NCBI RefSeq assembly: GCF_000002425.4
Contig: NC_037269.1
Coordinates: 6,507,041 to 6,571,040 of the forward strand
Origin: Physcomitrium patens
Lineage: Eukaryota > Streptophyta > Bryopsida > Funariales > Funariaceae
Length of the DNA stretch: 64,000 nt
Direction of reading: 5' to 3'
Shown here: one piece after another, positions 1-9,513 of the stretch
How the letters are laid out: the number at the start of each line of letters is the position of its first letter
How positions within the stretch are numbered: the stretch's first letter is position 1
Notes under the pieces: model-generated
Databases searched by the model: none
The model's input: only the letters and a program-made list of their open reading frames with translations
Told to the model about the DNA's origin: nothing
Position numbers and translations under genes: made by a program

Positions 1-326
1 GTGTAGATAGCTTGTAATAAAAGCTAACAATATAGCATGCATATAAGAAACTTGTCTTATAAGTTAAAATACATGTCTTACAAATTGGATATATATTGAA
101 GATTCTATATGATGTTACTACATAGCTCTTAATTGGATGGTATACATGGAGGCAAGAGTAAAGCCTTCTTAGTTTTTAGTCTTGTTTTAAGACTTTTAGT
201 CTTCTTATTTTTGGTAGTAGCCACTCTAATTTAATATTATATGATATTTGAGTGATTTTCTAGTCTTTTCAAGTGATACAATAGTATATTGATGATTTAA
301 TTCTTTGAGACTCATGTCTTTAATAT
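1..326 (+). mobile_element. Partial LTR of gypsy family A (3' part)
   Basis: This stretch aligns by eye with the 3' two thirds of the LTRs at 31,140-31,526 and 45,590-45,981. Shared blocks include the 'ggaggcaagag' motif, the 'agtcttgttt..aagactt' motif and the closing '..gactcatgtctt'. It is a solo or truncated LTR, clearly more diverged than the paired LTRs, and its 5' end lies outside the window. No coding capacity is expected. Confidence 0.75.
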
Positions 327-1173
327 TAACCGTATTATTACAAAAAAATCTAAACTATGGCATAATAAATTTGTACATCTAATAATTTAAGTTTAAAATA
401 ATTCTATATAAACAAAAAAGAAAAAAGATTATCTTCTATTAAAATTATCTTTAAAGAATAATGTGAAGTATGTAATACTAGTCAGCAATATAGAAAGAAA
501 TTTTCCAAACAAAGCTTCAATGGATCCAAAACGTTCTACAAATAGTTTATGCTGATTTAGTAGGATCTATTTTTAAACTTTTTTTAAGAGACATCATATT
601 TTTTGCTATTTTTACTAATTATTATTCTCTACAAAGCTAAGTATACTTTTTAAAATCCAAAGATGAAATATTTTCCAAATTTTATACATTTAGAATACAA
701 AAAAATAATAAAATAATAAAAAAATAAGTGAAAATTTTTTGATACTAAAGATTGATAAAGGAGAAAAATTCATATGAACAGAAATTAAGAATAGTATCAA
801 AAACATGGCATAATAAGGAAATGAATTCACGCATTGATTTCTCAGTAAAATGGCATTATTAAAAGTGCAATAGAACTATTATTAAAAAAGCCAAAAGTCT
901 GCTCTATGACAATAAAATGCCTTCTATTGTATGAGTTAAAGCTATTAATATCAAAAATTATCTTATCATTATATGTCTTATAAATTCTAAAAATAATAAA
1001 ATATCTATAAAATTATGCTACAAAAAACCTAGTATATATCACCTAAAGACTTTTGATTGAGTTACTGATCTTTCTATTCAAAAAGAAAAAAGTTCAAAAT
1101 TTGAAAGTAAAACAAACAAATGCATATTTTTTGGATATGAATCCAATATCAAGGCTTATTGTATTTATGATCC

Positions 1174-1177
<4 letters not shown>

Positions 1178-1214
<37 letters not shown>
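1178..1214. repeat. (TA)n microsatellite
   Basis: An uninterrupted alternating TA run of about 37 bases lies inside the copia fossil. A second run of similar length lies nearby at about 1,673-1,707. Confidence 0.95.
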
Positions 1215-1218
<4 letters not shown>

Positions 1219-1670
1219 AATAGAGATATTATTTTTGATAAATCAAAAATTAGATATGAAAATATTAAAAACAAAAATAATATTAAAGAATTTAAAGATA
1301 TATTCTATAGAATAGCCAATAATTTAAAAGAAGATGATGTATCAACAATAGATGAGTAAGAACATAAAAATCAAAAGAAGGAAATAAAAGACTTATCTTT
1401 CCATGTCCAAAAACCATTAGAAAGAGCAAAGCAATCATTTATTATGCAATCATAAGTATTTCTTGTTTTTCTATTTTAAAAAGAATAACTTTCAATTTAA
1501 AGAAAGATAGATAAGTATAGATAATTTTCTATTAATTTTTAAAATAATTGGCTAATAAGTGTATAAGCTAAACAAGATTCTATAGACTATTCTAAAAAAA
1601 ATTAAAAACAAAAAAATAAAAAGAAGTTATTGAAGAAGAAATCTAAACTATAAAAAAAATAAAAAAATAA

Positions 1671-1672
<2 letters not shown>

Positions 1673-1707
<35 letters not shown>
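1673..1707. repeat. (TA)n microsatellite
   Basis: An alternating TA run of about 35 bases sits inside the copia fossil, so it postdates that insertion. Confidence 0.95.
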
Positions 1708-1713
<6 letters not shown>

Positions 1714-2725
1714 GACTTATCAACTGAGAAGAAGCCTATAACATATAAGCAGATCTTTATAAAAAAGACAAGAGCTGAAGAAAATTCTCGAGAAATATAA
1801 GGTTTAATTGGTTGCACGAGGCTTTCAACAACAAGAGGGAGAAGCTTTTTTTGAAACCTTTGCTTATGTCATAAGATAGAACATAATTAAACTAGTCGCC
1901 ATACTAATTTCATTTCATCAATGATAAATGAAATAATAAAATGTCAAATTTTCTTTCTTAAATAGTATACTAGAAGAAGAAGTATATATGAGAATTCCAC
2001 TTAGTTCTAAAGAATATAGAAATGATAAGAAACTTTACAAAGTCAAAAGAGCTTTGTATAGCCTTTGATAGTTTTTTTGTCCTTGATAGAGAAGAATTGA
2101 AAATTATTTGCTAAAGATTGGATTAATAATTATTTGCTAAAGATTGGATTAAATGTAAATCTTAATATTTATATTTATTACCATGAATTTTTTTGTATAT
2201 TTCTATTTCTATATATGGATGATTTAATAATCACAAAAAATTATAAAAAAAAAAATATTAGAAGTTGAAAAAAAAATTCAATCAAAGTTTGAAATGACAA
2301 GTATAAAAAAAATATAAACATATTTGGGCATAGAATAAGATTCAAAGCATAGCATAATTCTTTATAAAAAAATTTATGTAAATATTAGCTTAAGAAACTA
2401 GAAGTTTCATATATTCACAATGAAGAATAATTGATTTAATGACTAAACTAGTTAATAAATTGCAATATAAGAAATTAACAAAAAAAGATGGAATTAACTC
2501 ATCTTTATTTTTGAAATCTATCTCACCTACTTGCAAAAGATTACAACTTATATTTAGAAAAAATAAACTTTATTTGATAAGTCTTTCTATATTCTCTCTA
2601 TAAACTATCATAAATAAATTGTATTCCTCTCTAAATCTATGTAACAAATGTTTAGATTATATACCTTTATCTATCATATATTTTTAATAGTTAAGAATAT
2701 GGATCTTTATAAACATCAAAATTTT

Positions 2726-2989
2726 CTAATAATCTGTAGCCTTTGTTTCTTTCTTGCAACTTCTACTTAAATCTTCTAATCTTATTAATAGAAATAGGTT
2801 ATTGATTCTCAATATCCTCTCTAAAATCTCTCTTCTTACAAAACTAGTACCAACATTTAACAACGGAAGAAGTATATTAGAAGTAGAGTATATATAATGT
2901 TTATTAGAGTTAGAATTTGTACCATAAGATAAGTTTTGCTCAACTTGAAAATTAGAATCTTCAAATCCCTCCAAGGACTCATATAACAA
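2726..2989 (-). other. Open frame of 87 codons, unrecognised
   Basis: This minus-strand frame encodes a polar protein segment with an S/N-rich middle and a basic, leucine-rich C-terminal part (..SFVRREILERILRIN..). The codon content is less AT-skewed than in neighbouring frames. It lies about 160 bp downstream, on the same strand, of the candidate exon at 3,202-3,152 and could be its continuation. I recognise no domain, so this is recorded as possible coding sequence only. Confidence 0.2.
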
Positions 2990-3151
2990 GTGATATGGAC
3001 ATGTGAGTATGTAATCACAACATTTTTACAAAAGAATAACCAAGAATCAAATACCTAGCTAGAACAATTCACACTAAATCAATGACAATATGAGTTAAAC
3101 AAAAATAAAGAAAACATCAACAAAACAAAGCAAAGTAAAAAACAGACTTAC

Positions 3152-3202
3152 CACCAAAAGAGACTCAACTTGCTTAAATGCTTGCATAAGAATAAGTGCC
3201 AT
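3152..3202 (-). CDS. Candidate first exon of an unrecognised minus-strand gene
   Basis: On the minus strand an ATG at 3,202 opens 17 codons (MALILMQAFKQVESLLV) that end exactly at a perfect plant-type donor, GTG|GTAAGT, with the intron starting at 3,151. Upstream on the same strand is a T/C-rich tract like a 5' leader. A minus-strand open frame of 87 codons at 2,989-2,726 could be a later exon, but I could not find a convincing acceptor before it. No family is recognised. It may equally be chance or a remnant. Confidence 0.25.
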
Positions 3203-3369
3203 TGTAGCATCATCTCCACTCACCAAATGAAAATGGAAAAAAAAAAATCCTAAGCAAGAAGAGATATTGGCAAAAAAAAGGGGGGCACCTAGGATTTCTC
3301 TCCTACTCGCCTGAGAACTACCAAAATCCTCACAGATATAGATGAGATTGATAACGATGTACAGCAAGA

Positions 3370-4138
3370 CGTAGTCAAGGTATCAGTACATAGTAAGGGT
3401 ATCATATGGAATCAGGGTATCAAAGTGTATTGAGAATATCAAAGAGTTATGTTCAAAGTATATTTTGAACAAAGTGTAAATTTGGAATCCATGCAAAAAG
3501 ACACTGTGAACACATCACCTTTGTTTCATATATATTGTATAATAGAAATAACTCTCTTATGTGCCAATGCATTGAGTTTTTTACAATCAATGCATTCCAG
3601 ATCACAATAATGGAGGGACCCAGACGAAGTAGTCAGTTATACGGTAGCTTGTAACTGGTGCAATGAACGTGTTTCATTCGTATTGTTCATATTAGGCGCC
3701 CTCCCCAGGCGCATCTGCAATTTTCCTTAAACAAAACAGTTATCGATTGACTTCATTATTTCGATTCTTGGCGCAGCTGCCATCCTCTCATTTTGCCCAC
3801 AATAAACTCTCTAATAATCGTCAAGTTCTACTTCATTCTGCAGTTCGAATATATTTGTAACAGTGGTGTGTGCTAGGATTCGCTCTGATCTTGTTCGGAT
3901 CAGATCTGATTCGTTGTTTAGCTGCCTAACAACAAATCGTGCTAATGGTGGGGTTCCTCATTCGACAATCAGATTGACGTGCTGTTAACCTTATTGTGGA
4001 GTTGGCATTTTGTTATAACCTCTTTTCTCAGTGAATGTGACAAAAATTTGAACTACTTCAGATGCTGAGATAATTATACACAGCGTAGAAGAATTTCTCT
4101 CCTCTTACGAAATTGCGTTTTGCCTCTCGTAATGGCAG
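3370..4138. other. Stretch without a supported gene; possible 5' flank of the gene remains
   Basis: There is no sustained reading frame on either strand. From about 3,600 the base composition becomes less AT-rich than at 1-3,500 and stays so to about 9,700. This marks the start of the genic block that follows. It could hold the promoter or untranslated leader of that gene, but I see no motif that decides this. Confidence 0.4.
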
Positions 4139-4221
4139 ACGAAGGAGTCACAGTTATACACATTGTTGGAGAATATTGTTGCAAAACAGCACAATTTGTC
4201 TAGCTCCAAATCTTGGTCAAT
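4139..4221 (+). CDS. Candidate exon of the 4.1-9.5 kb gene
   Basis: An acceptor (..gtaatggcag) precedes a 27-codon frame reading TKESQLYTLLENIVAKQHNL and a Ser-rich tail. It ends at a possible donor, GTAATC at 4,222. The product looks like a short helix. The link to later exons is inferred from strand and composition only; an alternative frame here has an ATG at 4,133. Confidence 0.3.
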
Positions 4222-4466
4222 GTAATCGTCTTCCCTTTCCATCACAAACTGGATATTCTGAAGGGAGCCCATCGAGGAATCATCAGAGATATTCTCTGAA
4301 GATCACGCTCTTACATGGAACTGAACAGTAAATTGGATTTTTTGAAGTTGTAGGTAACGAATGTATTATCAACCATCAGCTCTTGTGCCAGATTTAGCAT
4401 GGTATGCTAGGGAAGCTTCACTTATACATAGGTGTGCTTGACCTCCATCTCATCATTGAAATATGC

Positions 4467-4501
<35 letters not shown>

Positions 4502-4922
4502 TATATGTCAGAGACCATGTGTTGAGCAGAAAGGTCAAGGAATAGAAAGTTACATATATTTAGTATACTTGTGGTGTTCGATTGATAACTGAATGTATGG
4601 TACTACATCCGGATGGAGAAAATTGCAACATCTTCTAGTTCTTCAATGGGAGCATTAGCAAATCGTTTTTAGCAGTTTTCTCCTGGTGGATAGAAATAAT
4701 GTGAAAAGAATGCAGTTCTTAGTTTCAACAATTGAATGATATTGACTCTGTTTCTAGGCTATGCGGAATGGCAATACTTAGATGGGTCTTACTTTAGACC
4801 AGATACATTTTTTGAATTAAACTACACTTGTTGAAGTACTCATGTTGAAGTACCTAGTTTTCCTCGTTTTGGTACATGGCATAGTATAGTGGATTCTGAT
4901 AGTTTCATTATTTCCTGCACAG

Positions 4923-5054
4923 GACTGGACTGCTCGTTCATCTGGACACTTAACTATGGATCTAAAGGAGGTGATCTCAAAAGTGCTATTTTCGAAAGAA
5001 ACCAAGTACAAGTGGTTACATGATAAATTGAAGTCGCAGTGCAATCTTAAATAG
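4923..5054 (+). CDS. Candidate exon, 43 codons
   Basis: This exon follows a good acceptor (tttcctgcacag) and reads DWTARSSGHLTM, then a lysine-rich amphipathic stretch with DLKEVISKVLF and KYKWLHDKLKSQ. The frame closes with TAG at 5,052. No obvious donor lies before the stop, so either the exon's end is misplaced or the gene is broken here. Confidence 0.4.
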   Translation, partial: DWTARSSGHLTMDLKEVISKVLFSKETKYKWLHDKLKSQCNLK

Positions 5055-5255
5055 AGTCAACTGAATGGCTACTCTGAGCAAGATTGTTGGAAAATTCTAA
5101 CGTGGCCATAATAGAGAACTTTGTAGAAGAATCTAAAAAACAGAACTTCACCTTCTTTATTCTTGTTACAGATTCTTGATCTAAGTTATTGTGTTGTCAA
5201 CCAATGTATCATTTTGTTCTTTTGCTGCTATTTATGTGTGTGTATGGTTCTTCAG

Positions 5256-5345
5256 TTCGTCAAGAACGCTTGTGCTGAAATCAATCTTGAATAGCCTTTT
5301 CTTTCAAGTGGGCCATCTCATGTTCAAAGACAAGCTAAGTTGGAG
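5256..5345 (+). CDS. Exon, about 30 codons, with strong splice sites
   Basis: The acceptor ttcttcag is followed by a frame reading SSRTLVLKSILNSLFFQVG, then HLMFKDKLSWR. It ends at a consensus donor, GGAG|GTGAGA. It leaves two bases of a split codon, which fits the one-base start of the next exon at 5,584, giving a 238-nt intron. Confidence 0.5.
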
Positions 5346-5583
5346 GTGAGAATTATTTGTGGATCAGTTCATCGTTTCAATCAGTCTGTTCTCCTTTTGC
5401 GTCTCACTGATTCATTTCACCTTTGGTTGCTATTGATAGAGTACAGTTCAGATTTAGAAACTTAAATGTGTGAATATTTACTAGGAGAATCTAATGCAAG
5501 TTAGACCTAATTCTCATGCTAACGAGTGAAGCAAATGTTGATTTTCATATTTTCTGATCACAAATTCATTTAGAAGATGTCAG

Positions 5584-5661
5584 TACCTGTTCAACACAGT
5601 CCAATGGGTTTTCAAATCAAGTTCATCTAGATCAAGAACATGTGAGCATTGAAGATCTAAG
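5584..5661 (+). CDS. Exon, about 26 codons
   Basis: After ..gatgtcag the frame reads TCSTQSNGFSNQVHLDQEH and then VSIEDL. It ends at the donor CTAAG|GTAACC. The phase agrees with the exons on both sides (introns of 238 and 173 nt). The product is polar and likely disordered. The same frame is open a little way upstream, so the acceptor could lie slightly earlier. Confidence 0.5.
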
Positions 5662-5834
5662 GTAACCGATCAAGCTGTGATCGAGTACTAATCTCGTATG
5701 GATTCTGTTATCTCTAGTCCATGTTCTGTTTAAGTGTTTTAAACTTAGAAAATACCTCAGCTGTATGTAAGAGTTCTGTCACCCAAGTAGTGTGAGGCAC
5801 ATCTGTTTCTGAAAATATTTCAAATTTATTGCAG

Positions 5835-5946
5835 AAATATAAGTCCTTCCTTGGATGATCTTTGGTGCCCACCAGAACATTTGAATACCGAATGTGGCCA
5901 GAACGTTCCATCAATATTAATCGACAGTGTTCTTAAACCGCTGACT
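5835..5946 (+). CDS. Exon, about 37 codons
   Basis: The acceptor tttattgcag precedes a frame reading NISPSLDDLWCPPEHLN, then TECGQNVPSILIDSVLKP. Its phase matches the previous exon. The possible donor at 5,947 (GTATAG) would leave an intron of only 32 nt before the next open segment at 5,979. A donor at 5,914 (GTTCCA) would give 65 nt and also phase 0. The choice is unresolved. Confidence 0.5.
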
Positions 5947-5978
5947 GTATAGCCACTCACACAGAATTTTTACCTCAG

Positions 5979-6053
5979 TTGAGGATTCCTAATTCAGTTG
6001 ATTTTTTGAACATAAAATCTAAGGAAAATAGAAGGATTGCTTTGAATGCTTGA
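5979..6053 (+). CDS. Candidate exon, 24 codons, then stop
   Basis: The acceptor ..tttttacctcag leads into LRIPNSVDFLNIKSKENRR and a short tail, closed by TGA at 6,051. The frame stays protein-like beyond that stop, with a second TGA soon after. This suggests a decayed coding segment rather than a true terminus. Confidence 0.4.
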   Translation: MRIPNSVDFLNIKSKENRRIALNA

Positions 6054-6228
6054 CTAATTCAATGCCTGAATACACTTTGAAAATATTTGGATGCTAGGAG
6101 ATCATTCTGTTAAAAAGATGAATTCATTACGAAGAGTAGTAATAAAGTTACAACATATTTACTTGATCAATTTTCTGTAAAATTTTGACAACTAATTGTA
6201 GCTTGTTTGCGCCCTGGTGTGCTTGCAG

Positions 6229-6297
6229 ATTACACCATCAAATCCTGGCCTTGATAAAGTTTATTTAGAGATCATTTTACAATATTTCATTGCCTAA
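6229..6297 (+). CDS. Candidate exon, 22 codons
   Basis: A good acceptor (ctggtgtgcttgcag) is followed by a frame reading ITPSNPGLDKVYLEIILQYF and a TAA at 6,295. A donor inside it (AAA|GTTTAT) is possible. The product is a short hydrophobic helix. Confidence 0.35.
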   Translation: MTPSNPGLDKVYLEIILQYFIA

Positions 6298-6353
6298 GTC
6301 TATTGTATTACTTGCATCCCCTCATTCCGACAATCTGACATCACCTCTTTCAG

Positions 6354-6482
6354 TGAACAGATTGAAGAGCTGAAGGAAATGGAAGGTGACTTCATTGAAC
6401 TTGATTCGAAGTTAAACAAATATGTAGCAGCTCAAAGCTTAAAGATTCATACAGCTGGTGTGTTGGTTGAATGCTTAAATTC
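6354..6482 (+). CDS. Exon, about 43 codons, coiled-coil-like
   Basis: A strong pyrimidine-rich acceptor (cacctctttcag) precedes EQIEELKEMEGDFIELDSKL, then NKYVAAQSLKIHTAGVLVEC. It ends at the possible donor GTAATG at 6,483. Heptad-like spacing of leucine and isoleucine suggests a short coiled coil. The phase with the next exon fits only if its acceptor is at 6,686 rather than 6,657. Confidence 0.45.
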
Positions 6483-6656
6483 GTAATGATGTTCTGAGTG
6501 CAGTTAAAAACGTGATGACAGCCACAACGTAGAATCATAGAAAAGGGAAATTTGAGTTGACGGCCACCACTTTCTACGTGTATGACGTCAACTTAGCGGT
6601 TTACTAGCCGTATTTCGATGTCCTGAAAAATTGCGATTACTTCTAGTTGACATTAG

Positions 6657-6873
6657 GACAAAATTCCGATCAAGATTTCGACCAGACCAGATATCAAGGC
6701 AGCTGTATTTTTCGGGGCAGGTATGGCTTCCCAGAGGCAAATTAAAAACATAAAAAGTCATAGGGTGTACAGTGGAATAAAGTACCCACTTTTGTCTGGA
6801 GAAAGTCCACGTTTGCTTCCGGAAGATGTCAATTTGCAAAAATACAGTATCTGCCAACCTCCAAGTTCAAGAG
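6657..6873 (+). CDS. Exon, up to 72 codons
   Basis: The frame is open from just after an AG at 6,656 to the donor AAGAG|GTACAT at 6,874. It contains PDIKAAVFFGAGMASQRQI, SHRVYSGIKYPLLSGESPR and LLPEDVNLQKYSICQPPSSR. It ends with one base of a split codon, which fits the two-base start of the exon at 7,152. An ATG lies at 6,723. The opposite-strand open frame over the same bases is a shadow. Confidence 0.5.
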
Positions 6874-7151
6874 GTACATCTGGTATTTTTTTTTCGACGA
6901 GTATTACTCAGACCACTATTAATATGTTTAAATGATTTCTTCGATACGGAAAATGCATATATCTCTCTTTCCGAAATACGATACACGAGGTGTGTAATGA
7001 GTCATTGTAGTATTCATTTTTGTGTCTTTTAAATTTGTGTGATACTGTTGAGAATTTATGTGAAGCTTAATTGGATCTAATCAATGACCTTTGCAATTGA
7101 CGTCGAAATATGTTTATTTAGACTAATAAATTTCTGTCGAGCGTCGAATAG

Positions 7152-7219
7152 GAGTCTCGTCTTCTGTAAAAGCTCCTCGCATAATTGCGGCCTCACACAG
7201 GCCTGCAGCTGCAAGAGTG
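7152..7219 (+). CDS. Exon, 22 codons, basic
   Basis: The acceptor gcgtcgaatag precedes VSSSVKAPRIIAASHRPAAA, then RV. It ends at a consensus donor, GTG|GTAAGC. The phase matches both neighbours. The product is a Ser/Ala/Pro-rich basic linker, as in disordered regions of nuclear proteins; that interpretation is weak. Confidence 0.5.
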
Positions 7220-7606
7220 GTAAGCCAAACGAAATTTCTCAACTTGACTATTCGTAAGTTGTATACTTTGGTTCTCTAGCTCCAGCATTACCTTTTGATG
7301 CCTTTAATCTTTTAATAAACAAAATCCTGCGTCATGCCTGGGCTTTCCGTTCATGTTAATGTCTGTTTAGCAGGTGTTCGTAAACTAAACACTAACTTCA
7401 TTGTCATACTTAGTGCATATTCCAAGTGCAGTTTACGAAGTGAGAAAGGTTTTGTTCTAAAATCTTAAATCCGGCACCCACTTTAGTCAAAACTAATCTG
7501 TTCTTCATTGAAGGAAGTCTTGGCTTTCGTTCTATTTCACGACATCTGACATTTATTGTGATTTACAGTGGTATTTGTCGTGCTCTTAAACCTAAATTCT
7601 TTTTAG

Positions 7607-7646
7607 TGCCCAACTACTGTAGGTGAACTGATCCATGTATTTCCGG
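7607..7646 (+). CDS. Short exon, 13 codons
   Basis: The acceptor ttctttttag and the donor CCGG|GTGCAT frame a 40-nt exon reading CPTTVGELIHVFP. Its phase (0 in, 1 out) fits the exons before and after, giving introns of 387 and 113 nt. Confidence 0.45.
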
Positions 7647-7759
7647 GTGCATACTTCATTGTTCCAAACCTTCGGAATTTTGAAATGTGCAGAAGCTGTC
7701 ACAAGCTTGGCAAGAGACCTGAATGTATCGGCACAACGTTAATTCTTCTGTATTTTCAG

Positions 7760-8133
7760 GAGATACGTTCATTTCCATTGTGAAATCAGATTTATTGAGT
7801 CCAAGGACTTCCAATAATATGAGTTCATCATCAGGTTAAATTTGTACCTCAACAGGGATGATGAATTTAGTTAGAAATGATTTAATAAGTGAGAAAAACG
7901 GAAACTCAAGGAAACGCCACGTACCACATATTGTAGATAGTGCACTTAGTTCATTTGCGAACTTAGGATCATCAGAATCTAGTTCCAAGGATTCTCATGT
8001 TAGAGGAGGCAAAGACGAGGAGGCAACTGTTGCAGGATCAAATCTGGGGAGGAAAAAAGTCACGAATATCCAAACAATTCGAAAGATCAATCCAGGTTTT
8101 AGTTGGCTCTCAGACTCAATGCAGTTCGAGTGA
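7760..8133 (+). CDS. Exon segment(s), about 25 + 92 codons
   Basis: The acceptor tgtattttcag precedes DTFISIVKSDLLSPRTSNNM and a Ser run, closed by TAA at 7,837. From 7,858 a second frame opens with two Met codons and runs 91 codons. It includes NSRKRHVPHIVDSALSSFAN, SESSSKDSHVRGGKDEEAT and TIRKINPGFSWLSDSMQFE, and it stops at 8,131. The two parts are separated by 21 nt that look like a minute GT..AG intron (7,835-7,855), too short for normal splicing. Either this is decay, or one frame is not used. A donor-like G|GTTTTAG after 'RKINP' may end the exon earlier. The product is Ser-rich and polar. Confidence 0.45.
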
Positions 8134-8664
8134 TATTATCAAAAGGCATTAGTTTCACTAGATCGGGCATCCTGAAGTGCTGTGGCTTGCTTGGTTCACA
8201 CGTACACTGGACTTTCGTATTATTGTATTTTCTTTGATGGCCTAATTTTGTCAATGGTTATTTGACCTGTACACAGAATGTTTAGCATTCTTGAAGTTTG
8301 TATAACATCAGGTAACAAAAGAACTACATAATACCATTTATTCGTAAAGTAATGCCACGGAGCCCAAATTTGGTATGGACAATTGCATCTTAACTCGCAA
8401 AGTTTTAGGCACGTGATGTAGTTTTTCATAAGATTATGAAATTCATTGCACATGACCACTATATTTACTAGCATCTGAAAAATCTAGTGAGCTATCTGTG
8501 ACTTGAACATTCGTTCACCAAATATGACCATCTTTGAGGCATTGGTGTTTCATAATGTTCGTAAGAATTGTTGACTAAACATGGAGCAAGTTTTGTGAAT
8601 TTGTTGGCAACGTCCACCCGCGCTTCTAGGTTGGAGGCGTGTTAATTTCTCTCTCAAAGTGCAG

Positions 8665-8868
8665 AAGCAAATGACATCTACGTCATTCAGTAAGAGCAGG
8701 TGTCGTTAAATGTTTCTTAATGTATGTTATATCACTGTTGCACTCACAGAGCCTGCTCTAAATCTCCTCCGACTATGTTCTGCAAATTGCTTTGAATGTC
8801 ATCGTGTGATTCTTGAGTTACTCTTCATTCGATTTCCACTGGCTTCATATGTAGCAATTGAACACTAG
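8665..8868 (+). CDS. Candidate exons of the same gene
   Basis: A 25-nt micro-exon candidate at 8,665-8,689 has an acceptor (aaagtgcag) and a good donor (A|GTAAGA). Its phase fits the segment that starts after the acceptor tgcactcacag at 8,750. That segment reads PALNLLRLCSANCFECHRV, then ILELLFIRFPLASYVAIEH, and stops at 8,866. It is helical and leucine-rich, like one helical-repeat unit. The next open frame begins in a different frame overlapping its end, so one small insertion or deletion has probably broken the gene here. Confidence 0.4.
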
Positions 8869-9046
8869 GACATCTATAGATGACGGTAACGAACTTCGAG
8901 AATGTGCAGTGATTGAACATAAGTGGCGTCCCATGCAAGGCATGATAATCTTTGAAAAAATGGCTAGACAAAGGTTAACTTCTGGTTATGGACTTAACAG
9001 TGCAACGTTTGAAGCAAATGACGAAATCATTACAAATTATTTGTAG
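8861..9046 (+). CDS. Open segment, 61 codons
   Basis: The frame runs TRTSIDDGNELREC, then AVIEHKWRPMQGMIIFEKMA, then RQRLTSGYGLNSATFEAND, closing with TAG at 9,044. It overlaps the previous segment by a few bases in another frame. The composition is clearly coding-like (mixed polar and hydrophobic residues, few AT-rich codons). No domain is recognised. Confidence 0.4.
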   Translation, partial: NTRTSIDDGNELRECAVIEHKWRPMQGMIIFEKMARQRLTSGYGLNSATFEANDEIITNYL

Positions 9047-9065
9047 CCTATTGATCAGACTCTGA

Positions 9066-9169
9066 ATTACAGACTCCCAGCAGGGTGAACTAAATAATAA
9101 TTGGCGAGCATTTCAGAGAATGGGACACACTGCGAAAGAGGTAAATCTTCAAGCAGACCTAAAGTGCTG
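9066..9169 (+). CDS. Open segment, about 34 codons
   Basis: The frame reads TDSQQGELNNNWRAFQRMGH, then TAKEVNLQADLKC and a stop. An acceptor-like ..actcccagcag at 9,083 and a good donor (GAG|GTAAAT at 9,141) would make a 19-codon exon, 9,084-9,140. Confidence 0.35.
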
Positions 9170-9204
9170 AAAGGCAGTTGCAAGCTAACATATCATCAAA
9201 GTAG

Positions 9205-9513
9205 TTACTGGATCTATATTTTGTGGGGAAATTGGAGATTTTGGCTGCAAGAATAGCTATTACTGAAAGTATTAAGTGGCTCTTAGATCGGGTCATGAGG
9301 TTGTGGTAAAAGCGCTCGTGTCTCCACCATGGTCTACAACTGAAAATCTCTGATGAACAGCAGTATCTCCATTCTTTACTGCTAGAGCTGGTTCTGTTCT
9401 TATCTTTCTGTACCGCCAAGCTGGTCCAAACTTGGAGGAAACACGAAATACCTGGAGATGTTGTTTTCAACAGCGTTAGCTCCAGGAATGGTGAGGATTA
9501 TATTGCCAATTGA
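9205..9513 (+). CDS. Long open segment with one internal stop, about 100 codons
   Basis: One frame runs from 9,205 to a TGA at 9,511 with a single TAA at 9,307. The first part reads LLDLYFVGKLEILAARIAI, then ITESIKWLLDRVMRLW. The second contains YLHSLLLELVLFLSFCTAKL and VQTWRKHEIPGDVVFNSVSS. Both parts look like authentic helices, with a hydrophobic stretch that could be a membrane segment or a packed helix. A donor-like G|GTGAGG lies near 9,491. The single stop in a good frame is the clearest sign of decay in this gene. The minus-strand frame at 9,470-9,159 is its shadow. Confidence 0.45.

Larger units (their letters stand above)
450..2540 (+). mobile_element. Ty1/copia retroelement fossil
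   Basis: Plus-strand copia pol remains are readable in order. Pre-integrase/integrase-like residues lie near 490-570. Reverse transcriptase motifs follow: 'LVARGFQQQEG' near 1,805-1,845, a 'MRIPL' block near 1,990, 'KRALYSL' near 2,047-2,068, and a 'YMDDLII'-type active-site block near 2,210-2,235. A later segment near 2,480-2,530 matches the family region downstream of RT. The element is old and heavily broken, with many breaks, and I see no paired LTRs. The family A LTR before it is a separate insertion. Confidence 0.7.
4139..9513 (+). pseudogene. Unrecognised multi-exon host gene, probably decayed
   Basis: This 5.4 kb block is less AT-rich than its surroundings and contains a plus-strand series of short open segments flanked by acceptor and donor sites. 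Several neighbouring segments are joined by GT-AG introns with matching codon phase: 5,345/5,584, 5,661/5,835, 6,873/7,152, 7,219/7,607 and 7,646/7,760. Such consistency is unlikely by chance and implies a real spliced gene. The deduced product is helical and charged, with leucine-rich stretches near its C-terminal end. I do not recognise the family.

Some joins fail. There are apparent introns of only 18-32 nt, and stops in otherwise good frames such as TAA at 9,307, TGA at 6,051 and a frame change near 8,860. I therefore favour a pseudogene. A real gene with exons I placed wrongly, or two adjacent genes, are alternatives. The block ends about 250 bp before a truncated gypsy element, which may have removed its 3' end. 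Confidence 0.5.

Noticed and set aside
6588-6857. Minus-strand open frame of 89 codons
   Set aside because: It lies opposite the plus-strand exon at 6,657-6,873, which has splice sites in phase with its downstream neighbour. The minus-strand frame is its shadow.
9159-9470. Minus-strand open frame of 103 codons
   Set aside because: It overlaps the better plus-strand frame at 9,205-9,513 with helix-like content. The minus-strand translation has no features.
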